A stretch of 60,000 bases of DNA from Polytrichum commune (taxonomy: Eukaryota; Streptophyta; Polytrichopsida; Polytrichales; Polytrichaceae), in the NCBI GenBank assembly GCA_950295325.1, contig OX485803.1:68465554-68525553 (forward strand), in the 5' to 3' direction. The notes beneath the pieces were generated by a model. That model was given only the letters and a program-made list of their open reading frames with translations, was not told where the DNA came from and made no database searches. This document shows, one piece after another, positions 1 through 11,103 of the stretch (position 1 is the stretch's first letter; each line of letters begins with the position of its first letter). The position numbers and the translations under genes were made by a program.

Positions 1-27
1 CTTCCTTCCTCTCTTCTCCTCTTATTC

Positions 28-58
<31 letters not shown>

Positions 59-781
59 TGTGTGTATGGGTGTGTGTGTATTGTGGTAGAGAGTAGAATT
101 GGTTAGAGGGAGCATAGAAGAGTAGAATAGTTTAGAGGCAATTGGTTGTAGCAAAGGTGTAGAGGCAGCTGGGTTGCGCCCAAAATTTAGAGGCAATGGG
201 CTGCGGCAGAAGTTTGTAGGCAGCTGGGCTGCGGCCAGAGTTTAGAGGCAATGGGCTGCGGCAGAAGTTTGTAGGCAACTAGGCTGCGGCCAAAATTTAG
301 AGGCAATGGGCTGCAGTAGAAGTTTGTAGGCAGCTGGGTTGCGGTCATAGTTTAGAGGCAATGGGCTGCGGCCAGAGTTTAGAGGCAACTGGTTGTAACA
401 AAGGTTTAGAAGCAGCTGGGCTGCGGCACGAGTTTCGAGGCAAGCTCGACGGTAGCTGGGTTAGGGGGAGCTTAGAATGATGGCTAATTATATCTAGTGC
501 CCTAAGTTGAGGAAGATGGGTTGGCTAGATAATTAGCTATTCATGTACGTGGTTGGGCATTTGTGTGGGGAGTTGATAGAGGGTGTTAAGAGAGCACTAA
601 TAGAAAAAGCGTTTATCAGTGCTTGTACTCATGATATGGAATAAATTGGTGTGACCAAAAGTATGTGTGATGTAATGGGGTGAATGACGGAGGAAGGATT
701 AAACTAGGACGAATGTGAATGTGATCACCATGCCCTCACTTGGACTAGGACGCTTAAGGGTGGGCGGTTTAGCCTCACATA
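1..781 (+). mobile_element. LTR-A long terminal repeat, right-hand part (enters from outside the window)
   Basis: This is the downstream portion of the LTR family seen complete at 14564-15704, 18749-19808 and 26963-28354. It starts in the pyrimidine tract, runs through a GCAGCTGG-type minisatellite, contains the conserved AATAAA poly(A) signal near 642, and ends with the family terminus GGCCTCACA at 781. The next five bases are TACAC, which match the five bases next to the LTR at 7880/7881. The U3 part would lie left of the window. Confidence 0.85.
130..470 (+). repeat. Minisatellite inside LTR-A
   Basis: Imperfect tandem units of about 50 bp alternate 'TTTAGAGGCAATGGGCTGCGG' type and 'TTTGTAGGCAGCTGGGCTGCGG' type sequence. 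All LTR-A copies carry a tandem array at this same position, but with different unit sequence and length. Confidence 0.8.
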
Positions 782-1329
782 CACCCCTTACTCTGAGGCA
801 TGGATTTTGGCCACAAACAGGTGTCAATGTACAAGCTTCAGAGGCTAGTCTTTTGGGAAATGGAGAGATTCGAGAGGAGTTTGATGTGGACGACCATTAT
901 GTGGGGCCTGCTAGTAGTCGTCCCCCACCATCTTTCCGCATTGCAGTGGATTGTCATGAAGGCTATATGCTTATTTTGCGTCCTGGAGATGAGACATATG
1001 CGAAGCCAGTGTGGGTGGCAAGAGTTTTGTCCAAACCAAATTTTATAACTTCCAGCCCTCATTTTTTACAAATACAAGTAGAGTACTACCGACCAACAAC
1101 ACGGAATGAAGATGTGATTCGGCATTATACCGGCTGGGATACAAACCAAAACTTTCGGTAGAAGGTGGATTTTGAGCACGGTCCATCTTGGGTAGATACA
1201 GATTTCATATTCATAGCATGGAAACCACGGAAAAATCATAATGGATCAATGTCCATTCCTCAAAAGTACATAACTTTTGCAAAAGACAATCTTGCTCGGA
1301 TTGCACAAGAAGCAACCCACGTTGAATGA
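782..1329 (+). pseudogene. C-terminal part of CACTA-element transposase (DUF7869-like), broken
   Basis: The reading frame enters at the LTR-A boundary and runs to 1329. It is interrupted by one TAG at 1159-1161, where the homologous copy on the minus strand near 17 kb has Trp, so a TGG to TAG change explains it. Shared motifs with that copy are GFWP, REEF-D-D-YVGPA, FRI-VDCHEGY and AWKPRK, followed by FAKDNLARIA. This is a small globular C-terminal domain that I do not recognise by name. Upstream it continues in frame from the piece ending at 7881 once the LTR and one TACAC are removed. As it stands it has no start codon of its own and cannot make the full protein. Confidence 0.75.
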
Positions 1330-1858
1330 GAAGGTGGTAGGATTGTGTTAGCATGATTATAGTTTCATATGTAATTCTAGCAATATATATTACTCATATG
1401 TGTGCTCTTCAAAATTGGGGCACAGTTTGGGTTGAACTTACAAATGCTATATTGTTTGGGGTTGGATGAATATCCATTTACTATATTTCAAAACAAATGT
1501 GAAGTTCATCTTATTATTAAGTTTGGGACTAAATTGTCAATTGAAGAAATATGCATTTATTACATGCACTTTGTATGTTGCAATGTCTATATATTATTGA
1601 CCATGCTAATAATAGAAATCATTTTATATATTTTTGGGGTGAATCTTGTTTGGAGTGCTCTACCCAATATGTTTTTGTTGATGAAGTTGGTGTCGAGTGC
1701 TCTACCATATGTGCTTATGTCCGCACATCATAGATTTGGGATTGTTGAACATATAATATATTTGAGATTGTTGACAATATAGTTTCGGGCATCTTCATGT
1801 TGTTTGATCCATATATTAATTTGAGACTAGAGAAAGTCTCAATTTAACGAATATAGTG
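782..1858 (+). mobile_element. 3' half of a CACTA-ended DNA transposon
   Basis: It contains the transposase C-terminus, then about 530 bp of non-coding DNA with several TTTGGG motifs (near 1429, 1458, 1525, 1732). It then has a subterminal hairpin (GAGACT...AGTCTC, 1823-1840) and ends AACGAATATAGTG at 1858. The same terminus in reverse (CACTATATTCGTT) is found at 16333, which fixes the boundary. CACTA/TAGTG ends are the hallmark of EnSpm/CACTA elements. The DNA that follows matches the repeat at 39184 from almost the next base, as expected for an insertion edge. Confidence 0.75.
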
Positions 1859-1860
1859 TT

Positions 1861-2365
1861 TTGGGTCAAAATCCGTTTTCAATTTATTGGAAGCAAATTT
1901 GTCAAAAGAGTATTACTATGTAGAATTCTTGCATTTCACATATTGCTAAAATCATGGAAAAACACATGGGAATGTGATGTATCATAATTGCCACATTTTT
2001 GCCAAAATAATCGGATCAATTCGACTTTGTCAAGACCCCCAAAGACTAACTACAAGTGAGCGTTGATGACTTGTTGAGGTCATGTGCACCCCAATGGCAG
2101 ATACTAGGAGAAACCTTGTCCTTGGCAACCGCCTCTTGCAATTCAATTATTGTCGCAATAGCCTTGCTAGTAGCCTTTTCCAATGAACAACGCCTAGTTT
2201 TAGCGGAGAAGTTGCAATGTGTGGTTGCATTCTCATGTCATGCAAGACCAAGTAGAGGGAAGCCTTATTTTACCACTAAATGTGATTGCCTTCCGGTGGT
2301 TGACATTGACTTGCTAAGATCTATGGGAGGTGACTATTGGAATTTTAGAAACCACGTGAGATAAA
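1861..2365 (+). repeat. Dispersed repeat R1, copy 1
   Basis: Closely matches 39184-39650 over roughly 460 bp, starting at TTGGGTCAAAATCC right beside the CACTA terminus. It contains an open frame (2056-2364) beginning MSVDDLLRSC; the matching stretch of copy 2 is also open for 67 codons. I do not recognise the product. Keeping a frame open over this length may be chance. Confidence 0.7.
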
Positions 2366-2842
2366 AAAATAAGGTCATTTTAATTCATTGAGGGTAAATT
2401 TTATAAATTTGTTAGATCTACCATAGCATTGGAAATATGGGGGAAAAAATAGGGGGGAAAGTTAGTATGCGAGCGGAGAGTGGAGAGCGGAGAGCGAAGA
2501 CCGAAGAGCGGAGAACTCAATTTGAGACATGAAATGAGAGAGAAACTGCACCTATAACTGCGGGATTGAGGGAAAAAGGTTGAACTATTTTTAGAAACTT
2601 TGGAGAGTTATGGACTCTATTACCGTGGAAATAAAGTAACATTTCCCTATTCATAAAGTTAATAGATTTTTGAAACATAGAAATATTAAAATAAAGTACA
2701 AAATTAGGGCTTACATCACTATGATGTCACAATTATAATTACCAAACTGGTGTATTATATTTTATATTACGGTAAATTAAATAATATTTACTATTTGAAC
2801 GTGACACGAAGGAGGTTGGCGAAAAAAATTCTCCACATACAG
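2366..2842. other. AT-rich intergenic DNA, no feature recognised
   Basis: Includes a short GAGCGGAGA-type purine repeat near 2470-2510. No coding frame or transposon end was seen. Confidence 0.5.
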
Positions 2843-3260
2843 TCCATCCCTCTATTACTGTTACACCTATAAGTGTTAACCATTTCCAAATGTTCACTTT
2901 ATTCTACTCCCTACATATTGCACACTATAAATGTTAAACCTGTTAATTGTTAACAAAATGGTGTTCCCTTCTTTGTAAATTTGACTCTATAAATGTTAAC
3001 GACTGAAATACATTCATAATTCACCCATTATTTGTAAACTTGATATTGAATAAAGTTTTGATTGGGTTTGCAATTTTGTGTATGGTATTCTCTCACAATT
3101 ACTCTTCACAATTGCTTATAGTTAGGACATGTTAAGATTTGTATATTGCTCAAAGAAGTAATTTTATAATTGTTAACTGTTAACACCTTTATACATGTAA
3201 AGTTCGATCCACTCCCAAGGGTTAACATTTATAGAGGGTGAACATTATAGATGGTGAACA
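2843..3260. mobile_element. Putative MITE with degenerate inverted ends
   Basis: The left side has CCCTCTATTACTG and CCTATAAGTGTTAACC. The right side, reverse complemented, has CCATCTATAATG and CCCTCTATAAATGTTAACCC. The motif CTATAAATGTTAAC recurs inside, near 2930 and 2990. It is about 410 bp with no coding capacity. The exact ends and target duplication are unclear, so the superfamily is not assigned. Confidence 0.5.
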
Positions 3261-3587
3261 AAAATGAAGAATGCAATGCGGGTAGTATGAATTGGAGTGT
3301 GTTGGGTGGTGTGCAACAAGTATTATTGAATACTTATGATTCAAGGAAACAAGGAGGAGGTGTGTGAGGCAACAACTTTTTATTGGAGTGGGTGGATGCT
3401 ACATTGTTTTGTGACTAGCGGTTAAGATTGTGAGGAGATGGTGGACTACATTCTCTTTGGAGTATGACGACCACCAAGTGAAGCGTGATTTGAGAACAAC
3501 GAAAAGATGCATTCAATGAGATAATTGGAATATTGAAATCCACACCACACTTTATAAATCCAAATACCAATCAATCAAACCAACAAA

Positions 3588-3881
3588 TCAATCAACAATG
3601 AGGTTGTCACTACTAGATTCCCTACTTCCAAAGATACTCCCCTCATGGCCGCCATCATCTGAAGTGGAATCTAAGCTATGGCACTCATTATCCACCTCTG
3701 CAAAAAGCTCGAATAAGTCTATGGCATGGGGGTCATAACGTGGAGACGGGGTACTAGCTTTGGTAGGAGAAGGTTGTGCCGCTAGGACCATCGCCATATC
3801 ATGGGCATAGATTGGCAAAGTGAATCCCATGGTGGGAGTACCAAACACATCCGCTCCAAGGCCAAGTATGAAAACAAGCAT
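3588..3881 (-). CDS. Hypothetical 97-residue open frame, doubtful
   Basis: An open frame with a hydrophobic start and an acidic, Ser-rich C-terminus (runs of Asp, Glu and Ser). No known domain was recognised. It has no evident promoter or paralogue in the window and lies among repeats, so it may be a retroelement scrap or chance. Confidence 0.15.
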   Translation of the reverse strand: MLVFILGLGADVFGTPTMGFTLPIYAHDMAMVLAAQPSPTKASTPSPRYDPHAIDLFELFAEVDNECHSLDSTSDDGGHEGSIFGSRESSSDNLIVD

Positions 3882-5230
3882 GAAAATTGTAAGAAAGAGG
3901 ATGGAAAGTGTAAAAGCTGAGCGGACAAGGAAATGAAGCGAAGATGGTTATCATACTCACTTACTGCGAGGGTTGTGGCCTTGATCGCTTCAAGGTGTGG
4001 TACTTTTGGGCCACCCCCTTTCGAGGGAGCCTAAAAGTATCACACAAGCCTTTCGGTGAAGGTGGCCTGCATTTGCAGGCGCCCAAGCCGAACCCGGATG
4101 ATAGGTGTATAACGTGAGTAGTTAGATTTTTAAGGGAGATTAAATATGCGTCGTAGTACCTCCGGAGGTTAGGCCTTAGTTTTTTACTAGTGTGGCTTTA
4201 AACTCCACTAACCAATTTCATATCTAGTTCTAACCTTAACCTACAACCTATTCTACGCGCAGACGCACCAGCCTTGAAACCAAGGCAATCCTAATTTGTG
4301 AATTGGGATGGTTCTGATACACCCAACCGGGTGTGACTCATACCACCCTAACTCAACGAACGGAATAACGACAATTTGATGGACCATTCAATTCTTCCTA
4401 TTTCTTTATTTAGTTCTATTTAGTTTTCTAAGCGGGGGAACTTGGCCTAAGTCCCACCCTTCACACAAATTCCTTCTTAATTACTTACTTTTGTTTGCAC
4501 GTCCTAACTCACTACATTAACATATTAGGCATCACCCCTTACCTCGGGTCTCTTGCCAACAAGGGTTTACGATTTATTTTGTATGTTTTGATTGTTAAAT
4601 GTGTTTACACTGGATAGACCACGAAATGCAACTCAATGGGACCAGGGTGACGGGCGACCTGTAGGTTCAACCTGTTGCGCAATCTTCATAAATTGGGGCC
4701 ATTACTCCCAATCTATGGGGCCAACAACATAATAGTGGATTCGCGGGTCATTAACCCCACCTTTCCACCAACAACATTCAGAGTGGTCGTGTCGGTGATT
4801 AATCCGACTTACCACACACGAAACTTGCTAATAAATGAAGCTACTACCACAAAACATACCAAGGGCCCCGAAAACAATGGAATTGGGTACTCCCTTGGCG
4901 GTCAAGTGGTCAAGCCACTTGACCTTACGAGATAGGTGAGTGGGTTTAGAGATGCGTACCTTAGCCGTGCTCCCTCCAATCCTAAATGGAAGGCTTAAGG
5001 TTAGTTAATTTACCTCAATTTTCCTCGGTTGATTTGGGCTTGATGTAGGCCGAGCCGCTACCTCCTTCCTTGCTCCACTTTCCGAGCGTCGACCTTGCCT
5101 CCTTCTTTGTAACTAGTTTGGTAGTAAGCGTACCTTAGTTAACAATTAAAATATAAAGTGTTATTCTGCCCTGTAATTTAATCCTAAGCATAATATTTAT
5201 ACTTAGTGCACCAAATTATCTTTCCAATGA
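3882..5230. other. Unassigned repeat-like DNA without a gene
   Basis: Moderate GC with many stops in all frames. Segments such as the palindromic GGCCTGCATTTGCAGGC near 4063 and TACCTCCGGAGGT near 4157 suggest decayed mobile DNA. No termini could be placed. Confidence 0.4.
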
Positions 5231-5239
5231 TCTAAAAAT

Positions 5240-5985
5240 CACTCTAATCGGATAAGAAATGCAAAAGTTATGAGGGTTGGAAGTGTGAGGTCGATTCAAC
5301 CGACCCTTCCAACCCACCTATCTACCTTCTAACTTCAAAAATTCATAGCACATTCCTTACTACTTGGATCTAGGCTTTCCTTATACCATTGGAAAGCTAT
5401 GAACAAGCTCTAACTAGAAAAATTATGACATCAGCAGGTTAAGCTAATAGAAATTCAGCGGACTCCTTGTAACACAGCAGTCAATCAAGAAGGCTTAAAC
5501 TATGTATCTCGCCTTCAACAATTCATATCTAATTCAAATCTTAGTCAAATCAAACGTTCTATATGACCATGGAGAGATATTAAAAAGATGTATTTGATAA
5601 GAATATGTGATTAGAAAGGTAAGCCGAAGTGAACCCAGCAGGTCCTCTGTAATGCAGCAGTCAACCAAAAGTTCTCAAACTATGTGTCCCATCTTGCACA
5701 ATTCATATCTAATTCAAATCATGCTCAAATCAAATGTTCTAAGCCATTTTGGAAAGCTACACAAAAGTTCTACTTGGGAAAAATATAATTTCTTGGAATT
5801 AAAATTCCTATTGGGCTCGCAGGTCTGATCCAGCAGCCGCTACCCACAAGACCACCCAGTTTTTCTACTCCATTTTTGAAAATCCATAACTAATTGTCAT
5901 CTCAACCAAATCACAAATGGGAAACGGCTATGGATAGCTATATGAAATCTCTCTAAGAGAAAAATGATAAGTATCTTGTTCTAGC
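5240..5985. repeat. Degenerate tandem repeat, period about 178 bp
   Basis: The core GCAGCAGTCAA...AAACTATGT...AATTCATATCTAATTCAAATC occurs near 5472 and again near 5650. More diverged flanking units carry GGAAAGCTA near 5390, 5750 and 5930. Similar style, not sequence, to the 313-bp repeat at 11.8-12.4 kb. Probably retroelement-derived non-coding DNA. Confidence 0.55.
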
Positions 5986-7529
5986 TTTTGAACTAAGCCT
6001 TCAGGGCATTGGCAGATGAGGTCTATAATGCCTCTACTCAAAACTCTAGCATCCAACCTACCTCTACAAAAGAAGGAATAATTTTGTTGGTGTGTTAATA
6101 AACACACAACCTAACTAGGAGAGAGAGAGTAGAGGAGGTTCTCAAGCCTTTCTTTTAGACCATTGAGAATACATGCTAAAGGATTTTTTCCTAACTACAT
6201 TGAAGCAGGGCTTCGCCCAAAAACTAGAGAAAGAGAGAGAGCTACAAGGTGGAAGGAGGGGTTTTTAAACCCTCTCACAAAAGGGTTGGACCCCTCCTCC
6301 ACCGGATCCATTTTTCAAACCCTTTCCCGAAATTTTGGCTCGGGGGTTTTCCCGGTTGAGGTTGCCACCCTCTCGCCGAGGTGGCTTCGACAAAAAACCT
6401 TTAGAAATCTTTCTAATTTCTCCGCCATCGAGTTGGCAAGGGGGCAAGTGGGCAAGTATCCCCCTTGCTCTCTTTCTTTTTTTGTCTTCAAAATTCTTCA
6501 CGCCGATTTTATCTTCTTACCTAAACCACCTCTAATAGTCTTGTGTGCCTCACACTAACTAATAAACTAACACTTGCTTAGCTAGCATCTACTAACATTT
6601 GCTTAATAACTAGCATCTACTAATATTTGCTTAGCTAGTTGTTTTTACTAGCTAGCATATTTTTTCTACTTTGCTATCTTCTAGCACTACTTAGTTTCAT
6701 TTTGACCTTCCTTCTTCTAGGCTAAATGCTAAATGAACTAATTTTTCCTAAATTCCCTATCAATTCTAACTTTTAATGCTAACATTCTAACTAAAGGTGA
6801 TCCCGCAGAGTGGTGGACCACTCAAAGGGTTCACAGAAGGATTGCCATTCAATTGACTAACAAGTGTACTTTTAAAAATTCTAGACTCCCTTGCCATTAC
6901 ATAAGCCATAGGTGACTTTGCATTTGATAGAGAGGGAATTTTAGAACGAGGCCATGACAATGTCAAGACTTTCGGTGATTTCTACGGCAACAGTAACCGC
7001 AGGGACGTTGAGAAGCGTTGGAAGCAACAGGTGAAAGAAGGAAAAATGAAGCAATTGTCGGCAAAAGAAGCAGGCTATATGAGAAGAAAAAACAAAAACC
7101 TTTGGCGCCCAACTAGAAGAGAAAACAAAAACCTTCAACACCCGACAAAAAGAGAAAACAAAAACCTAGGGAGGGGAGGGGAAAAGGGTCCTTGTTAGTT
7201 TGAGCTAAACGAATCATTTCAAAACCCTAATACTGCCTCTTTCCCCGATATTACCTTGACACCTTGTACATGGTTCATACTACCCTATAAGGTTGCTAAC
7301 GAAAATCGTTAATCCTAATTTCATCCAATATGAAAACTTATGATATGTAGTATAGTAACAATACCATACAAATACAATTATTGTATATTTTTTAAAGGCC
7401 TTCCATATATGTACGTAACTATAAATTATAACATGTATACCATATGTATACGTAATACGGCAAGGTCCAAATCAATACCCCTCCTGTGCACTCACGTATA
7501 CTCGTACATGTTTAGTACAGTGCACCCCC
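5986..7529. other. Gene-poor stretch with short low-complexity repeats
   Basis: Contains a GC-richer patch (6190-6530), TAGCTAGCATCTACTAA-type repeats (6575-6660) and a short AGAGAAAACAAAAACC repeat (7080-7166). Frames of 66-135 codons exist but lack domain features and overlap each other on both strands. No gene was recognised. Confidence 0.4.
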
Positions 7530-7880
7530 CGAGAGGAGAGGGCACCCAAGACCACAAACCCCTTAACCTTCTCCTACTTAGTAGGACCTTATCCTATCCA
7601 CTAAGTCCTCACCCTCTAAACCAACAAGAACATGTTCTAATTCAAACATTTAAATCTAAGGCCTTTCCCCTTGCTTCATCAAACACTACTTATTCAACCA
7701 AAATACTCCCTAATGTCACTAAGCTTCTAATTAACTACACAAAATAGGCTTAAGGCCTAAAACATAAACCACACCAAGTCTCACTTTTTTTATACTTTTG
7801 ATTGTTTCAATAACATTCCAAATGCAATTCTAAATAAATTCTAAACATAAAACAAATATGAGCACTCATTTTGGGCTCAT
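7530..7880 (-). mobile_element. LTR-A 5' portion, truncated
   Basis: Read on the minus strand it starts TATGAGCCCAAAATGAGTGC at 7880, carries the TATAAAAAAAG promoter region, and stays collinear with the LTR-A copies up to GGGTGCCCTCTCCTCTC at 7530, where homology stops. It directly abuts the CACTA transposase gene. The five bases before it are TACAC, identical to those following the LTR at 781. Confidence 0.85.
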
Positions 7881-10402
7881 AGTGTATCTTGGTGAAGGTT
7901 TGCCAAGGCGCCATGAACACGTGTCCAATATTGTATCCAACTTCCGTAACGAAGCCAACACGATCCACCAACATTCCTTACCCTCAAACTCTCCCAATAT
8001 TGTATGAAGCATGATATGCCTTTACCAATATCCTCCAAATTCTTCATGGGTATTGGTTTGCAAGGCTTAGGCTCTCCGTCTGGCAATATCGTCATTCCTT
8101 CTCCATCAACGCGTCATACCAGGAGACCCTCCGGTGGGCTCCAGTCTTGTGTCGTGCACAACAACTTGTATTGCATGGCGGGGACACCATCGTCACGTAT
8201 GTAGAAGTGGAATTGTTGTGCCTTCGTATGCCCGATCAATCGGTGAGCTCCACTTCAAATATACGGTTCTATAAATGCCTTGAAGTCGGGAACCTCCTTG
8301 ATCATATGGGGGATGACGGGAACGTTTTCCAAATCCATGTACGACTTCATCAACAAAGGGATTGTTGGTGAATCCTCCTCTCGCAACTTCATGCTCCACC
8401 GCCCAAAAGATGCATCAATATCATCATGCGTGTGTCCTACAAAAAAAAATGACACAAATACTTCTATGAAAATGCCCTTCGCAACCAACAACGATGAATA
8501 TGCAAAAACATATCTATTTTTATTGTCCAATTGGACACGTAGAGTTGGGGGCAAATTCGTGGCAATCACATCTTCACTTGGTGGCTCCGGCAAGGAGCAT
8601 ACATCTTTTCCATCCAAGACCGCTTCATATAGAGGGGTTGACCCTGAGTTTTCAAATAACAATTTTGAGAATAGGACGGCGGTTTCTCCAAATCACGTAA
8701 AAGCTTTGCAAACAACCCTATCGTGTAGTTTGAATCGGCCGGATACAAATCGAGAGCATAATGAGCATACTTGACATCACCATGTCCATGTGCAATCATT
8801 CCTGCAATACCAACCCAACGGTTTAATATTCAACTATAACAAAAAAATTCACATGGTGTACATCCATGGCCCCAAGTACAACCCTAGAAGCACAAAATTG
8901 TGTCTATATATTGCCATGCAATAGTTTTTAAATTCACCTGTAACCGATACAGGTAGCTTAAAAAAACCATCTGTGACTTTGATTCGATTTGCAAAACATG
9001 ATGAGGTTGTTTTGGCATGGTCCATTTTGTCATGGATGATTGTAAGGACCTCTAAGGGCCTGGAGATGGACAAAGCTCTATTTGTATAGTAATCATTACG
9101 GTGTGCCTCTTGCATGTTCACATGCTTGAAATAGTTCATTTGATGGACTGCATAGGACTCTATCCCCATCGTGTGTGCATATCGAAGGTGTTTCAACTTC
9201 TTGCATTTGGAACAACGGACAAATTTGTCGCCTTGTCTTTTTGTGATGTATTCGCTGAAGTTTGATTTTTTTATTGCACTCAGTTTTGACAACAGAATTA
9301 GGTCCAACCCGGCCTTCTCGCCAACTGCGTTTACGTTCAATAATATGTCTTTTCATTTCGTGCATGTAGGAAGAACCTTCTCCACAACCTTTTCACAGGT
9401 TGCGAGTGTGCGTGTTTTGTGTGGCATTGCATCGGCAAAGGGGACAATGATCATTGCCAGAGTGGCCGTTGTTTGCCTCGTTGCTTCCCTTGGTTTCTTT
9501 AAGCCCATGTTCCCATGGTGACGGGACCGGCGGCCTTCCTTGGCATATACGGCTTGTCTATAAAATTCCGCTTTCGACACACCGTAAATGGTGTACCATG
9601 CCGTACAACACACGTCTATACTCTCAAGGGTGATGACCTTACGACCTACTCCATTCACATGTATCGCCCTATGGACATCAAGTTTTTTGGTGGATCTTAG
9701 ACGGAAATCTCCGAGCCACATTTCTTCACGGATGGCCTTCAATTTATCCTTTGGGAAAAATTGGCAACAACGATGTACACAACAATCATTTGTGGCAACC
9801 TCTCTAATAGACTCCTCATAGAGCAACCTTTGATGTTTATACTCATTTGCAGACGGAGTAGGACGTGCCAATGTATCGTACTTCCGTAGGCCTTTGCGTG
9901 GCCGAATGTTTGTTTGGAGCTCTTGTTGGATTTGCATGTGTCGTCACTCATAGTCATGCAAGCTAACCCCCTCAATCGTCACATTCCTCAGCGGCCACTT
10001 ACGCAGGGAGAACCTATGAGTTGGATTCACTTCGAAATGTACGAGTGATTCCAATATAACAACTCCAATGTCCTCGGTGCCAAGGGGGTTTTCATCAATG
10101 CAATCTTGTGAATGGGTGTTAAGACAAATACCCTCCGCCACAGCAACTCCACCGTCATTAACAAGTACCACATCCAAATTCACCCATAAAGCTCGTGAAA
10201 GCCCCGCACATTCCACAATGGGGCAAAAAAGTGCAGATGGCGAAGGACCCCCCAAATGACCTTCATCTGCACTGTCATCAAAACTATCCTCCCCGACAAT
10301 GTCTAGCTCATCCCCAGACGGAGATGGGATGGTGCCCATGTCTTCAAAGAAGGAATCACCTCTTCCACCAACTCCCTCCATTGCGCCTACACATGTGCAC
10401 AT
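7881..10402 (-). pseudogene. CACTA-element transposase (DUF7869-like), N-terminal and catalytic region, degraded
   Basis: Minus-strand pieces from 10402 to 7881 assemble into one protein. An acidic N-terminus (10402-9944) is followed by an in-frame TGA at 9946-9944. Next comes a region with CC-FFPKDKLKAIREE and RRSRHHGN, then a CSKC zinc-type pair. DDE-like signatures follow: DKMDHAKT, LDNKN and GHTHDDID. A real-looking intron (8802-8937, GTGAAT...TTGCAG) joins VSVTG to MIAHGHGDV in phase. Frameshifts occur near 9350 and 8680, and the part left of about 8250 is heavily decayed. Family knowledge: the GHTH(E/D)DID block is typical of DUF7869 proteins, which I take to be a transposase; that the three acidic motifs form the active site is inference. 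The C-terminal domain is missing here and lies at 782-1329. Confidence 0.7.
8802..8937 (-). other. Spliceosomal intron in the transposase gene
   Basis: On the minus strand the exon ends GTTACAG, the intron runs GTGAATTT...GGTATTGCAG, and the next exon begins GAATGATTGC. Removal restores the frame across a conserved block. It is 136 bp long. Confidence 0.6.
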
Positions 10403-10555
10403 GAAACCTCAAATAAAATGGACAAAATATAAGGATCCAAAAGAATCAATTGATGGAAAATGCAAGACATAATGATCATTTGGGACACCAAGGCCCAAGA
10501 CATGTGCAACACAACTACTATGTGAACTCTCAATACTGTGCGTCAGTCCAAAAAT

Positions 10556-10563
10556 GCTCCACA
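10556..10563. repeat. 8-bp target-site duplication, left
   Basis: GCTCCACA, identical to 13290-13297. Eight bases is the duplication size of hAT transposons. Confidence 0.9.
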
Positions 10564-10799
10564 CAGGGTTGTCTATTGTGTCGTGACGGAGGGTAATCCC
10601 GACATAATGTCGTGCCGTCACGACAAGTATCCGTCACGACATTATGCCGGATGATGTCTTTATCCTGCCGGACTTGAATTTTACCGATTTTTTTAATATA
10701 TTTAGATTACCCCGTTGCGGACACGTAGGAGTTACGATGTCCACGTGTGATGACATGTCAGCAAAGTAAAGGTAAAGTGGGGAATAAAATTACTAGCGT

Positions 10800-11095
10800 C
10801 CGTCCGCCCCCGCTCCCTTAGCCCATTAACATGTTCCCTAACCCGTTCCCTATGTTCCCTCCCGTCCGACCTTTCCCGTCCTGCCTTTTCCCGTCCGACC
10901 CCCCCACCCGACCCTCCCTCACACCCGACCCCCCCACCCGACCCTACCCCCCTTCCGACCACCCTACCCGACCCTCCCTCCCCGTCCTCCCCCCCCCCGT
11001 CCGACCCCATGTTCCCCCGCGTTCCCACACGTCCGCCCGCGCTCCCCACCCGTTCCCCCCCGTCCGACCCTCTCCCCCGTCCGACCTACACCCTC
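10800..11095. repeat. C-rich low-complexity repeat (CCCGTCCGACC / CCCACCCGACC)
   Basis: Strand-asymmetric C-rich DNA made of short units such as CCCGTCCGACC. The long proline-rich and glycine-rich frames on the two strands are by-products of the repeat, not genes. Confidence 0.8.
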
Positions 11096-11103
11096 CTTAG
11101 TAA

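Noticed and set aside
6163-6558. 131-codon frame with an overlapping antisense frame
   Set aside because: Open on both strands in a GC-richer patch, with no motif. Probably retroelement leader or LTR DNA.
10831-11100. Proline-rich open frame (and glycine-rich frame on the other strand)
   Set aside because: Both arise from the C-rich tandem repeat; a repeat without stops gives long frames by composition alone.
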